In this document: in pieces, positions 7,899 through 16,687 of the stretch
Layout: each line of letters begins with the position of its first letter
Position numbering within the stretch: position 1 is the stretch's first letter
From: Azospirillum brasilense
GTDB lineage: Bacteria; Pseudomonadota; Alphaproteobacteria; Azospirillales; Azospirillaceae
DNA: 64,000 nt
Assembly (NCBI RefSeq): GCF_003349955.1
Contig: NZ_QLKQ01000002.1
Span: forward strand, 78,000 to 141,999
Reading direction: 5' to 3'
Notes under the pieces: generated by a model
Databases searched by the model: none
Told to the model about the DNA's origin: nothing
The model's input: only the letters and a program-made list of their open reading frames with translations
Position numbers and translations under genes: made by a program

Positions 7899-9827
7899 TC
7901 AGAAGGCCTGACCCAGACTGAGATAGAGCTGCCACTTCGCATCGCCGGAATCGGCGTTCAGCGGGAAGGCGACGTCGGCGCGCAGCGGTCCGAAATCGGT
8001 GTAGTAGCGGGCGCCGATGCCGGCGCCGACCTTCAGCGGCTCCTTGAAGTCCGGGAAGGCGCTGTCGAAGACGGTGCCGGCGTCGACGAAGGGCACGATG
8101 CCGATGGTCTCGGTCACCTTGACGCGCAGTTCCAGCCCGGCTTCGAACAGCGAGCGCCCGCCGGTCGGGTCGCCGTAGATATCGCGCGGTCCGGCCTTCT
8201 GGAAACCGTAGCCGCGCACCGACCCGCCACCGCCCGCATAGAAGCGGTGGTCCGGCGGAACCTGGTCCAGCGACGCCCCCACCGTGCTGCCGACGCCGAT
8301 GCGCGCCGCCGCGACGTAGCGCCCGTCGTCGGCAAGGTCGCGGTAGGCTGAGGCGTTGATCTGGAAGCTGGTGAACGGCGAATCGCTGTCCCCGGTGTAG
8401 GGGAACCAGGGCGTGGCGAGCAGCGAGGCGCGGTAGCCCTTGGACGGGTTCAGCAGATTGTCCGAGCCGTCCCAGGCGACGCCGAGCGGCACGCCGATGA
8501 AGCCGGTCTGATACTCCCGCAGGTTGGAACGCACCCGCCCGCGCTCCCCCGAGACGCCGTAGGAGACCTTGAGCTGGTCGGTCACCTGCCGTTCCAGCGA
8601 GGCCGAGCCGATGGTGGCGACCCGGTCGTAGGCCGGCGGCTGCTCCGAGGCCACCTGGAAATCCAGGATCAGCGATTGGCGCGGCGCCAGGAAGTCGGGC
8701 TTGCGGAAATTGGCGGACAGCCGGATGTCCGGCAGGTCCAGGCTGCCGCGCGGTCCCTGCGCGGCGCCGTTGTCGCCGCCGATCCGCCCGACCTCGACGC
8801 CCAGCCGCAGCCTCTCCGCCCCGCCGAACAGGTTGCGGTGGCCCCAATAGGCCGAGCCGCCCACGCCATCCTCCGACGAGTAGAAGGCGCTGGCCCCGAT
8901 GAAGCGGTGCAGTTTCTCGGCCAGGGTCACGTCCACCGGCGTGACGCCGCCCGGCCCCGGCTCCTCGGCCAGCCGCACCCGCACGGTGTCGAACACGTCG
9001 AGCTGGGCGATCTGCTGGCGCGCCCGGTCGACCTTGGCCGGGCTGTAGATGTCGCCCTGCTTCCAGGGCAGGCGCCCTCGGATCAGCGTCTCGTCGACAC
9101 TGGCCAGCCCGTCGATCTTGGTGTCGCCGAACATCACCAGCGGGCCGGGATCGACCGAGTAGGTGACGTCCATGCTGTGGTCGTCATGGTCCACCACCAC
9201 CCGCCGCTCGGCGACGGTGGCGAAGGGGTGGCCGCGGTCGGTCATCCGGCGCAGCAGCGCGGACTGGGCGTCCACCACCTGCGGCGCCCGCGCCCGCTCC
9301 CCCACCGGCAGGCCGATGTCGGCCGGCGTCACGTCGCCGCCCGGCAGCGGCGCGCCGTCGGTGGAGGCGATGGTGATGGTCTTGAAGCGGTAGGGCGTGC
9401 CGGGCGTCACCGCCACGGTCACCTTGGCCGGCGTTTGCGCCGCGTCGACCCGGATGTCGAGCACCGCGTCGTAGAAGCCGGCGGAGCGCAGCGCCGTCTG
9501 CAGCCGCTCCCGGTCATTGTCGGCCCGCCGCTCCAGCCCCAGCACCGACGGCGGCGGGTCGTCCTTCAGGCTGACCAGCGAGGAGCTGTCGCGCAGCAGG
9601 GTGCGCAGGTCGTCGTCGTCCAGCCCGGTGAACTCCACCTCGTAGGGGATCTGCGGGCCGGGGGCGTCGGGGGTCGGGTCATCCTGCCCTGATTCGTCCT
9701 GTGCCGCGGGCGGCGGGGTGGCGTCCGGCGCCGGGTCCTGCGCGCGCGACGGGTCGCCCGGCACGGCGACGAGCGCGCTGGACAGGAGGAGGATGGCGAG
9801 GCGGGAAGCGGAAACGCGGCGGGTCAT
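7899..9827 (-). CDS. tamA: Outer-membrane assembly factor TamA (Omp85/BamA family)
   Basis: Outer-membrane beta-barrel that pairs with TamB to insert other outer-membrane proteins. The 642-residue product starts with a signal peptide (LAILLLSSALVAVPGDPSRA) and a Pro/Asp-rich linker. POTRA-like domains follow at about residues 60-290, then a C-terminal 16-strand-type barrel with the family's GGGGSVRGYGFQ motif, ending in a terminal aromatic (LSLGQAF). The ATG at 9827 is preferred because the signal peptide starts there; no strong ribosome site is visible. tamB follows after about 110 bases. Confidence 0.93.
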   Translation of the reverse strand: MTRRVSASRLAILLLSSALVAVPGDPSRAQDPAPDATPPPAAQDESGQDDPTPDAPGPQIPYEVEFTGLDDDDLRTLLRDSSSLVSLKDDPPPSVLGLERRADNDRERLQTALRSAGFYDAVLDIRVDAAQTPAKVTVAVTPGTPYRFKTITIASTDGAPLPGGDVTPADIGLPVGERARAPQVVDAQSALLRRMTDRGHPFATVAERRVVVDHDDHSMDVTYSVDPGPLVMFGDTKIDGLASVDETLIRGRLPWKQGDIYSPAKVDRARQQIAQLDVFDTVRVRLAEEPGPGGVTPVDVTLAEKLHRFIGASAFYSSEDGVGGSAYWGHRNLFGGAERLRLGVEVGRIGGDNGAAQGPRGSLDLPDIRLSANFRKPDFLAPRQSLILDFQVASEQPPAYDRVATIGSASLERQVTDQLKVSYGVSGERGRVRSNLREYQTGFIGVPLGVAWDGSDNLLNPSKGYRASLLATPWFPYTGDSDSPFTSFQINASAYRDLADDGRYVAAARIGVGSTVGASLDQVPPDHRFYAGGGGSVRGYGFQKAGPRDIYGDPTGGRSLFEAGLELRVKVTETIGIVPFVDAGTVFDSAFPDFKEPLKVGAGIGARYYTDFGPLRADVAFPLNADSGDAKWQLYLSLGQAF

Positions 9828-9933
9828 CAACCGACCATGTAAGATTCCTTGTTCCAGACGCCAATGATTCGGTCGCCGCGGCGCAAGGAAATTCCGCATA
9901 GGCGCTTTGGGCGAGTTTCCCTCACCTCGCCGC

Positions 9934-9962
9934 TTGCGTTATGAAGCCGGATCATTATATTG
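9934..9962 (+). promoter_or_regulatory. Putative sigma-70 promoter of the typA leader
   Basis: TTGCGT, a 17-base spacer, then TATATT (five of six consensus -10 bases). Transcription would start near 9968 and meet the hairpin at 9988 almost at once. Confidence 0.55.
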
Positions 9963-9987
9963 CGTCGCAACAGTTTCCCCGGCAGAG

Positions 9988-10017
9988 CCCCCCGACCAAA
10001 TTCGGAGGGTTTTTTTG
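9988..10017 (+). terminator. Attenuator-like intrinsic terminator in the typA leader
   Basis: CCCCCCGA and TCGGAGGG form an eight-pair stem with one mismatch, followed by seven T residues on the plus strand. It lies after the putative promoter and about 80 bases before typA, with no coding gene in between, so it either ends a very short RNA or works as an attenuator. Confidence 0.65.
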
Positions 10018-10040
10018 TTGTGCGCGGCCGACGAGCCGCG

Positions 10041-10097
10041 GTGTCGGGGCGGCATAGCGCAACGGAAGCCCCAAGCGGATTTAAGAGTCCCCGACAC
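10041..10097 (+). promoter_or_regulatory. Inverted repeat abutting the typA start codon
   Basis: GTGTCGGGG (10041-10049) is perfectly complementary to CCCCGACAC (10089-10097), whose last base touches the ATG of typA. The 39 bases between contain small secondary stems (GGC/GCC and GGA/TCC). No Shine-Dalgarno sequence is visible, so folding here should affect translation initiation. Confidence 0.6.
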
Positions 10098-11924
10098 ATG
10101 AATCTTCGTAACGTCGCCATCATCGCGCACGTCGACCACGGCAAGACGACCCTGGTCGATCAGCTCCTCAAGCAGGCCGGTTCGTTCCGCGAGAACCAGC
10201 AGGTCGCCGAACGCGCCATGGACTCCAACGATCTGGAGCGCGAGCGCGGCATCACCATCCTGGCCAAGTGCACGTCGGTCCTGTGGAACGACCTGCGCAT
10301 CAACATCGTGGACACCCCCGGCCACGCCGATTTCGGCGGTGAGGTCGAGCGCATCCTCTCCATGGTGGACGGCGTGGTCCTGCTCTGCGACGCCGCCGAA
10401 GGGCCGCTGCCGCAGACCAAGTTCGTGCTGGGCAAGGCGCTGAAGCTGGGCCTGCGTCCGATCGTCGTCATCAACAAGGTGGACCGTCCCGACGGCCGTC
10501 CGCACGAGGTGCATGACGAGGTGTTCGACCTCTTCGCCTCGCTCGACGCCTCGAACGAGCAGCTCGATTTCCCGACCCTGTTCGCCTCGGGCCGCAACGG
10601 CTGGGCCACCACGGACCTGGAGAACGGCGCCCGCGAGACGCTGACCCCGCTGTTCGAGCTGATCCGCGACCACGTCCCGCCGCCCAAGGTGGAAGAGGAT
10701 CTGCCCTTCGCCATGCTGGCGACCACGCTGGAGGCGAACCCCTATCTGGGCCGCATCCTGACCGGCCGCATCCAGACCGGCAGCGTCAAGGTCAACATGG
10801 CCATCAAGTCGCTGAGCCGCGACGGCAAGCTGATCGAGAACGCCCGCGTCAGCAAGGTGCTGGCCTTCCGCGGTCTTGAGCGCGTTCCGGTGGACGAGGC
10901 GCACGCCGGCGACATCGTCGCCCTGGCCGGCCTGACCACCACCACCGTGGCCGACACCATCTGCGCGCCGGACGTCGCCGAGCCGCTGAACGCCCAGCCG
11001 ATCGACCCGCCCACCCTGGCGATGACCTTCTCGGTCAACGACAGCCCGCTGGCCGGCCGCGAGGGCGACAAGGTCACCAGCCGCATGATCCGCGACCGCC
11101 TGTTCCGCGAGGCGGAAGGCAACGTGGCGCTGCGCATCTCCGACACCGAGGGCGGCGACGCCTTCGAGGTGGCGGGCCGCGGCGAACTGCAGCTCGGCAT
11201 CCTGATCGAGACGATGCGCCGCGAGGGCTACGAGCTGGCCATCAGCCGCCCGCGCGTGCTGTTCAAGACCGATCCGCTGAACGGCCAGCGCCTGGAGCCG
11301 ATCGAGGAAGTCGTCGTCGACGTGGACGAGGAGTTCTCCGGCACCGTCGTGCAGAAGATGGCGGAGCGCAAGGCGGACCTCATCGAGATGCGTCCGTCGG
11401 GCGGCAACAAGACCCGCATCGTCTTCCACGCCCCATCGCGCGGCCTGATCGGTTACCAGGGCGAGTTCCTGACCGACACCCGCGGCACCGGCATCATGAA
11501 CCGGCTGTTCCACGGCTACGCGCCCTACAAGGGCACGATCGCCGGCCGACGCACCGGCGTGCTGATCTCCAACGCCGACGGCACCGCGGTCGCCTACGCG
11601 CTGTGGAACCTGGAGGATCGCGGCCCGATGCTGATCGATCCGGGCGTTCCGGTCTATCAGGGCATGATCATCGGTGAGCACACCCGCGGCAACGACCTCG
11701 AGGTCAACGTCATCAAGGGCAAGCAGCTCACCAACATCCGCACCACCAGCAAGGACGAGGCGGTCCGCCTGACCCCGCCGATCCAGATGACGCTGGAGCG
11801 CGCCCTGTCCTACATCGGCGACGACGAGCTGGTGGAGGTGACGCCGAAGTCCATCCGCTTGCGCAAGCGCTACCTCGACCCGAACGAGCGCAAGCGTCAT
11901 GCCCGCGCCGCCGAAGCCAGCTGA
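10098..11924 (+). CDS. typA: Ribosome-associated GTPase TypA/BipA
   Basis: Elongation-factor-like GTPase that binds the 70S ribosome and helps 50S assembly and stress or cold adaptation. The 608-residue protein has the complete G domain: AHVDHGKT (P-loop, residues 10-17), RGITI (switch I), DTPGHADF and NKVDRP. Beta-barrel, EF-G III/V-like and TypA-specific C-terminal domains follow, with the typical end [16 protein letters not shown]. The ATG 10098 directly follows a perfect inverted repeat and has no clear ribosome site, so translation may be controlled by leader structure. A strong terminator follows. Confidence 0.97.
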   Translation: MNLRNVAIIAHVDHGKTTLVDQLLKQAGSFRENQQVAERAMDSNDLERERGITILAKCTSVLWNDLRINIVDTPGHADFGGEVERILSMVDGVVLLCDAAEGPLPQTKFVLGKALKLGLRPIVVINKVDRPDGRPHEVHDEVFDLFASLDASNEQLDFPTLFASGRNGWATTDLENGARETLTPLFELIRDHVPPPKVEEDLPFAMLATTLEANPYLGRILTGRIQTGSVKVNMAIKSLSRDGKLIENARVSKVLAFRGLERVPVDEAHAGDIVALAGLTTTTVADTICAPDVAEPLNAQPIDPPTLAMTFSVNDSPLAGREGDKVTSRMIRDRLFREAEGNVALRISDTEGGDAFEVAGRGELQLGILIETMRREGYELAISRPRVLFKTDPLNGQRLEPIEEVVVDVDEEFSGTVVQKMAERKADLIEMRPSGGNKTRIVFHAPSRGLIGYQGEFLTDTRGTGIMNRLFHGYAPYKGTIAGRRTGVLISNADGTAVAYALWNLEDRGPMLIDPGVPVYQGMIIGEHTRGNDLEVNVIKGKQLTNIRTTSKDEAVRLTPPIQMTLERALSYIGDDELVEVTPKSIRLRKRYLDPNERKRHARAAEAS

Positions 11925-11952
11925 GGCTGACGGGCAAGGCAGCGTTGAGATC

Positions 11953-11983
11953 GCGGGAGGGCTTCGGCCCTCCCGCTTTTTTT
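11953..11983 (+). terminator. Intrinsic terminator after typA
   Basis: GCGGGAGGGC and its complement around a TTCG loop, followed by seven T residues. Confidence 0.93.
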
Positions 11984-12050
11984 ATGGCCCATTTTCTTTT
12001 CAGAGGCGGTGAGCGCGGTTACCCTCCCGGAAACACATCCGGAGGGACCA

Positions 12051-12524
12051 ATGTCAGGGCGCGAACACCGGTACGGCACGACGGTGACCTGGACCGGCAA
12101 TCAGGGAAGCGGAACCGCCGGCTACAAGGCCTACAGCCGCGACCTCGAGATCACGGCCCCCGGCAAGCCGCCGATCCCCGGCTCGTCCGACCCGGCCTTC
12201 CGCGGCGATCCCGCGCGCTACAATCCCGAGGACATGCTCGTGGCCTCGCTCTCGGCCTGCCACATGCTGTGGTACCTGCATCTGTGCGCGGTGAACGGCG
12301 TCACGGTGACCGCCTACACGGACGAGGCCGCCGGAACGATGGCCGAGGAGGCGCACGGCGGCGGACGCTTCACCGACGTCGTCCTGCGCCCCCAGGTCAC
12401 CCTCGCCCCCGGCAGCGATTCCGCCAAGGCGGTGGCCCTGCACCACGAGGCCCATGAGAAATGCTTCATCGCCAATTCGGTGAATTTCCCGGTGCGGGTC
12501 GAAGCCCGGATCACCGTTGAATGA
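12051..12524 (+). CDS. OsmC/Ohr-family peroxiredoxin-like protein
   Basis: Thiol-dependent reductase of organic hydroperoxides or a related small-molecule stress protein. The 157-residue protein has the two redox cysteines of the family, one in SLSACHMLWYLHLC and the other in HEKCFIANSV, and the conserved DPARYNPEDMLVASLSACH block. The start at 12051 follows a GGAGG with five-base spacing. It fits the YjbI/OsmC-like subgroup with a HMLWYLHLC helix rather than classical Ohr. It appears monocistronic, between the typA terminator and a hairpin at 12536. Confidence 0.9.
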   Translation: MSGREHRYGTTVTWTGNQGSGTAGYKAYSRDLEITAPGKPPIPGSSDPAFRGDPARYNPEDMLVASLSACHMLWYLHLCAVNGVTVTAYTDEAAGTMAEEAHGGGRFTDVVLRPQVTLAPGSDSAKAVALHHEAHEKCFIANSVNFPVRVEARITVE

Positions 12525-12528
12525 CAAA

Positions 12529-12557
12529 GAAAAAACCCCCTCCCGGATGGGAGGGGG
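12529..12557 (-). terminator. Intrinsic terminator for the csbD unit
   Basis: CCCCCTCCC/GGGAGGGGG stem with a seven-A run on its left, which is a T-run for minus-strand transcripts arriving from csbD. It sits immediately after the OsmC stop codon. Confidence 0.85.
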
Positions 12558-12653
12558 CGATTCCTGAAGCGGATGCCAATCCGCTTTGGACCGCGACGGC
12601 GGTCCCGGCCGGCAAATGAGGCCATGTGAATCCAAAGCGAATGAAAATTCGCT

Positions 12654-12836
12654 TTAGTCCCGCAAGCTCTTCTTCTTGATCTCGGGCTTCTCGCCCAATT
12701 CGTCGAACTTTTCCTGGACCGGCTTGTCGGGATCGCCCGAGGCCTGCCCGGTTTCCTCGATGAGCTTGTCCTCGATCCGCTGGGCGGCGTCGGACGGGGC
12801 ATCGTCCTTGCGATGTCCCCGCTCCTCCGTGCCCAT
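12654..12836 (-). CDS. Small hydrophilic protein coupled to csbD
   Basis: A 60-residue, highly charged protein with no hydrophobic segment and many Glu, Lys and Asp residues (DDAPSDAAQRIEDKLIEE, EKFDELGEKPEIKKKSLRD). It is probably disordered or helical. The ATG overlaps the csbD stop as TGATG, a classic translational-coupling arrangement, so it should be made together with CsbD and probably belongs to the same stress response. A GTG three bases upstream is an alternative start. I recognise no family. Confidence 0.7.
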   Translation of the reverse strand: MGTEERGHRKDDAPSDAAQRIEDKLIEETGQASGDPDKPVQEKFDELGEKPEIKKKSLRD

Positions 12837-13012
12837 CACTTGTCGCCTTTGAGGATGTCCTTCACCTTGCCGACGACCTTGTCCAGCTTGCCTTCAGCCT
12901 TGTCGGCGCGGCCCTCGTCCTTCAGCTCCTGATTGCCGGTCAGATCGCCGGCCTGCTTCTTGACTTCGCCCTTCAGCTCCTTGCCGGCACCCGTGATGCG
13001 ATCGGTGTTCAT
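12836..13012 (-). CDS. CsbD-family stress-response protein
   Basis: A 58-residue CsbD-like protein with the family's repetitive N-terminus (MNTDRITGAGKELKGEVKK) and the QAGDLTGNQELKDEGRADKAEGK core. CsbD proteins are induced under general stress in many bacteria but have no defined biochemical function. An AGGAGAGGG ribosome site stands ahead of ATG 13012. The stop overlaps the start of a second small hydrophilic gene. Confidence 0.92.
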   Translation of the reverse strand: MNTDRITGAGKELKGEVKKQAGDLTGNQELKDEGRADKAEGKLDKVVGKVKDILKGDK

Positions 13013-13133
13013 GGTGCCCTCTCCTTTGATCGGTGAATGTTTCAGGGAGCATAAACAGGGCAGTCTGCGAAACGTCACGCCTCCGCTTGGCCGCAAAGGG
13101 AGAGGGAGCCGTCGCGTTCGGCTTCGCCGGGCC

Positions 13134-13547
13134 TCACTTTTGGCCCAACCCCTCCCCGATCTTTCGGATAAGGCTGTCCCGCTCCTCCGGGCCGTAGCGC
13201 TCCGCGAAGCCCGACCCCCACACCGGCCCCGGCCAGGCCGGGTCCTCCTTGGAGCGGGCGATGACATGGATATGAAGCTGCGGAACCAGATTGCCCAGAG
13301 CCCCGACGTTGATCTTGTCCGGGCCGAACAGGGTTTCCAGCGTGCGCGAGGCCCGGGCGATCTCGTCCATCAGCCGGTGCTGGTCCTCCCGGGGCAGTTG
13401 GTGGATCTCCGTCAGGCCGTGCCGGGCGGGGACCAGGATCAGCCAGGGCCACACCCGGTTGTCCATCAAAAGGACGCGGCACAGCTGCCATTCGGCGATG
13501 AGGGCGGTATCGGCCTGCAAACGCTCGTGGAGATGGAACATCGTCAT
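13134..13547 (-). CDS. HIT-domain nucleotide hydrolase
   Basis: Histidine-triad protein of 137 residues, probably hydrolysing dinucleoside polyphosphates or nucleotide-phosphoramidate bonds. The motif near the C-terminus reads Q-L-H-I-H-V-I (residues 90-96): the catalytic middle His (H92) and last His (H94) of HxHxHxx are present, while the first His is Gln, a substitution I believe is common in this subgroup. The LILVPARHGLTEIHQL block and the N-terminal half match the fold. ATG 13547 is chosen because upstream sequence does not fit the family. The exact substrate is open. Confidence 0.9.
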   Translation of the reverse strand: MTMFHLHERLQADTALIAEWQLCRVLLMDNRVWPWLILVPARHGLTEIHQLPREDQHRLMDEIARASRTLETLFGPDKINVGALGNLVPQLHIHVIARSKEDPAWPGPVWGSGFAERYGPEERDSLIRKIGEGLGQK

Positions 13548-13986
13548 GGGGTCCCGTGTCTTCCCTGTGCTGACTTTCCTTCGGCCCGTAAGGTTTTCCT
13601 CGCGGTGTCCGCGGAAGAAAACGCCCATATGGGGCGTTCGTCCAGTGGGGATTGCCGCCGCTGCAGGTCTGGGCACCGGCGCGTCGGAGTGGGACTGGTT
13701 GCGGGACTAGGAAAAATGTATAAACTGCCGCACGATCTTTATTCGGTCCGGTGATGTTCCGGTCGGAGGCGTTCGGTCCTCCGGCTTATGCGGATCGCGC
13801 GGCGGATTGAGACGTGTCCTGCAACCAGGGTGGTGGGTACGGGTGTTCGGTCCGAAGGCGGTGTCGGGGCGGCGAGTCCCCCTGCGCGCCAATGCGGTTG
13901 AACCCCTTCGCTGAAGTGAAAGATGCCCGGCCGGGGCGGACCAAGCCAGGACGGCCGGCAGACGTTTGGGACAAAGAAAGACGGTC
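13548..13986. other. 439-base intergenic region between HIT gene and glucan synthase
   Basis: Divergent promoter region with no convincing gene on either strand. It contains an A+T-rich patch near 13710-13740, a small GGAGG/CCTCC hairpin near 13765, and a 16-base stretch at 13858-13873 (GCGGTGTCGGGGCGGC) identical to 10038-10053 in the typA leader. Its length suggests a long 5' leader for the plus-strand gene. Confidence 0.5.
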
Positions 13987-16596
13987 ATGCGCAAGTCGGC
14001 GATCGCGGCTCTTCTTCTCGTGATCCTGGGCAACATCGGAGTCTGGGCGCTGTGGAACCGCCCGGTCGCCGAACGGTCCTGGGGCGGCGCCATCAGCGGC
14101 GTCGGCTACACGCCATTCCACCCGGACAAGAGTCCGTCCAAGGGCGACAAGGCCTCGGCGGAGGACATCGAGAAGGACATGAAGGCCCTGGAGGGGTCGG
14201 TCAAGGGCGTGCGCATCTACTCCACCACCGACGGGTCGGAGCAGACGGCGCCCATCGCCCGCAAGTACGGGATTCCGATCACCGCGGGCGCCTGGATCGC
14301 CGGCAAGCCGGAGATCGACGAGCCGGAGATCAACGGCCTGATCAAGCTGGCGCGCGACAACAATAACGTCCGCCGCGTCCTGGTCGGCAACGAGGCGATC
14401 CTGCGCGCCGACATCACCGTCCCGCAGGCCATCGAATACATCAAGCGCGTGAAGAAGAAGGTCAATGTCCCGGTCTCCACCGCGGAACCGTGGCACGTCT
14501 GGCTGGAGCATCCGGAACTGGCCGACGCGGTGGACTTCCTGGCCGTCCACCTGCTGCCCTACTGGGAAGGCGTGCCCGCCGACCAGTCGGTCGATTACGC
14601 CATGTTCCGCTACAACGAGCTGAAGACCAAGTTCCCGAACAAGCACATCCTGATTTCGGAAATCGGCTGGCCGGCGGACGGCCCGTGGCGCCGCGGCGCC
14701 GAGGCGAGCCAGGTCAACCAGGCCAAATTCATCCGCACCTTCCTGAACGTCGCGGCGCAGAACAAGCTCGACTACTTCATCATGGAGGCCTTCGACCAGC
14801 CCTGGAAACGCGAGATCGAAGGCACCGCCGGCACGAGCTGGGGCCTTTGGGACGCGTGGCGCAAGCCGAAGTTCCCGATGATCGGCGAGGTGACGGAGCT
14901 GCGGAACTGGCCGCTGATGTGCGGCGTCTCCATCGCGGTGGGCTTCCTGCCGCTCGTCTTCTTCCTGTGGCGCCGCGGCGGCGACCTGAAGTTCGGCGGG
15001 CAGGTCTTCTACGGCGCGATGATCCAGGGCGTGTCCTCGGTGCTGGTCTTCACCTTCACCGCGGCCAGCGTCGCCGGCCTCGCCACCACCACGGAAATCG
15101 CCTGGGGCATCCTGGTCTTCTGCCAGCTCGTGCTGCTCGCCGTCATGCTGATCGACGGGCTCGAGCTGACCGAGGTCGTCTGGCAGGACCGCTTCAAGCG
15201 CAAGTTCCAGCCCTGCTCGGCGGCCCCCCTGCCCAACGCGCCGAAGGTGTCCATCCATGTGCCCTGCTACAACGAGCCACCGCACATGGTCATGGAGACT
15301 CTGGACGCGCTGGCCCGGCTGGACTACCCGAACTACGAGGTCCTGCTGCTCGACAACAACACCAAGGACCCGGCGGTGTGGCGCCCGGTCGAGGAGTACT
15401 GTCGCAAGCTGGGGCCGAAGTTCCGCTTCTTCCACCTGGACAACTGGCCGGGCTTTAAGGCCGGTGCGCTGAATTTCGGCCTCGCCCAGACGGCACCGGA
15501 CGCCCAGCACATCGCCGTCATCGACAGCGACTATCAGGTCCATCCCGACTGGCTGAAGGCGACCATCCCGCATTTCGACCGGCCCGAGGTCGGCTTCGTG
15601 CAGTCCCCGCAGGATTACCGGGACTGGAGCCACGACCTGTTCCAGCGGATGATCAACTGGGAATACGCCGGCTTCTTCCACATCGGCATGATCCAGCGCA
15701 ACGAGCGCAACGCGATCATCCAGCACGGCACCATGACCATCATCCGCAAGTCGGCGCTGGAAGAGGTCGGGCGCTGGGGCGAGTGGTGCATCACCGAGGA
15801 CGCCGACCTCGGCCTGCGCCTCTTCGAGCACAAGTATGAGGCCGTCTATATGCCGGAGAGCTATGGCAAGGGCCTCGTCCCCGACAGCTTCTCCGCCTAC
15901 AAGACGCAGCGCTTCCGCTGGGCCTACGGCGCGGTGCAGATCCTCAAGCACCATTGGCGCGACCTGCTGCCGGGCGGCCCGCGCCTGACCGCCGGGCAGA
16001 AGTATCACTTCATCACCGGCTGGCTGCCCTGGTTCGCCGACGCCGCCCACATGATCTTCGGCATCGCCGGCATCATCTGGTCGCTCGGCCTGCTGGCCTT
16101 CCCGAAATATTTCGAGTTCCCGCCCAGCGTCTTCATGATCCCGACGCTCAGCGTCTTCGCCTTCAAGGTCGGCGCCTCGCTCTGGCTGTACGAGGCGCGG
16201 GTGAAGTGCGGCTTCTGGGACAAGGTCGGGGCGGCCATCGCCGGCATGGCGCTGACCCACACGGTGGGCCGCGCCATGTGGCTGGGCATGTTCACCTCGG
16301 GCCGTCCCTTCGTCCGCACGCCGAAGTGCGAGAACCAGCCGGCGCTGATGCAGGCCTTTTTGATGGCGCGGGAGGAGATCGCGCTCCTGCTGGGTCTGTG
16401 GGGCGCCGCCCTGGCCATCGTGCTGGTGTTCGGCCACGAGAACCGCGACGCCTTCATGTGGTCGGGCCTGCTGGTGGTGCAGTCGCTGCCCTACCTGTCG
16501 GCCTTCATCACCGCGCTGATCAACGCCTTCCCGAACATCGGGCTTGGCAAGCAGCGCCCGCAGCCGACCGAAACCGCCGGAGCCGGGGCGGACTGA
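13987..16596 (+). CDS. Membrane GH17-GT2 fusion, probable beta-(1,3)/(1,6)-glucan synthase
   Basis: An 869-residue inner-membrane enzyme probably making and remodelling a beta-glucan (cyclic glucan or exopolysaccharide). After one N-terminal membrane segment, residues about 33-305 form a glycoside-hydrolase family 17 domain with acid/base Glu136 in VGNEA and nucleophile Glu225 in SEIGWP. Membrane helices at about 310-395 follow, then a family 2 glycosyltransferase with DSD (513-515), TED (603-605) and QRFRW (641-645), and more C-terminal helices. GT2 proteins of this type include the Bradyrhizobium NdvB glucan synthase, where the GH17-like activity is a separate protein (NdvC). ATG 13987 is used; a TTG at 13966 is possible. 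The product is inferred, the domains are certain. Confidence 0.88.
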   Translation: MRKSAIAALLLVILGNIGVWALWNRPVAERSWGGAISGVGYTPFHPDKSPSKGDKASAEDIEKDMKALEGSVKGVRIYSTTDGSEQTAPIARKYGIPITAGAWIAGKPEIDEPEINGLIKLARDNNNVRRVLVGNEAILRADITVPQAIEYIKRVKKKVNVPVSTAEPWHVWLEHPELADAVDFLAVHLLPYWEGVPADQSVDYAMFRYNELKTKFPNKHILISEIGWPADGPWRRGAEASQVNQAKFIRTFLNVAAQNKLDYFIMEAFDQPWKREIEGTAGTSWGLWDAWRKPKFPMIGEVTELRNWPLMCGVSIAVGFLPLVFFLWRRGGDLKFGGQVFYGAMIQGVSSVLVFTFTAASVAGLATTTEIAWGILVFCQLVLLAVMLIDGLELTEVVWQDRFKRKFQPCSAAPLPNAPKVSIHVPCYNEPPHMVMETLDALARLDYPNYEVLLLDNNTKDPAVWRPVEEYCRKLGPKFRFFHLDNWPGFKAGALNFGLAQTAPDAQHIAVIDSDYQVHPDWLKATIPHFDRPEVGFVQSPQDYRDWSHDLFQRMINWEYAGFFHIGMIQRNERNAIIQHGTMTIIRKSALEEVGRWGEWCITEDADLGLRLFEHKYEAVYMPESYGKGLVPDSFSAYKTQRFRWAYGAVQILKHHWRDLLPGGPRLTAGQKYHFITGWLPWFADAAHMIFGIAGIIWSLGLLAFPKYFEFPPSVFMIPTLSVFAFKVGASLWLYEARVKCGFWDKVGAAIAGMALTHTVGRAMWLGMFTSGRPFVRTPKCENQPALMQAFLMAREEIALLLGLWGAALAIVLVFGHENRDAFMWSGLLVVQSLPYLSAFITALINAFPNIGLGKQRPQPTETAGAGAD

Positions 16597-16624
16597 CCGC
16601 TCCCATCCGTCGCACGGCAAAATC

Positions 16625-16659
16625 AAGAGAGCCCCGCCAGAGGATGGCGGGGCTCTCTT
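16625..16659. terminator. Intrinsic terminator between convergent genes
   Basis: AAGAGAGCCCCGCCA pairs perfectly with TGGCGGGGCTCTCTT around a five-base loop, followed by CATTTT on the plus strand. Confidence 0.88.
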
Positions 16660-16687
16660 CATTTTGCCCGTCCGGCTCCGCGCTTGC

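Noticed and set aside
10041..10097. A tRNA gene in the typA leader
   Set aside because: There are acceptor-like and D-like arms, but no anticodon arm and no T-loop consensus, so it is reported as leader structure.
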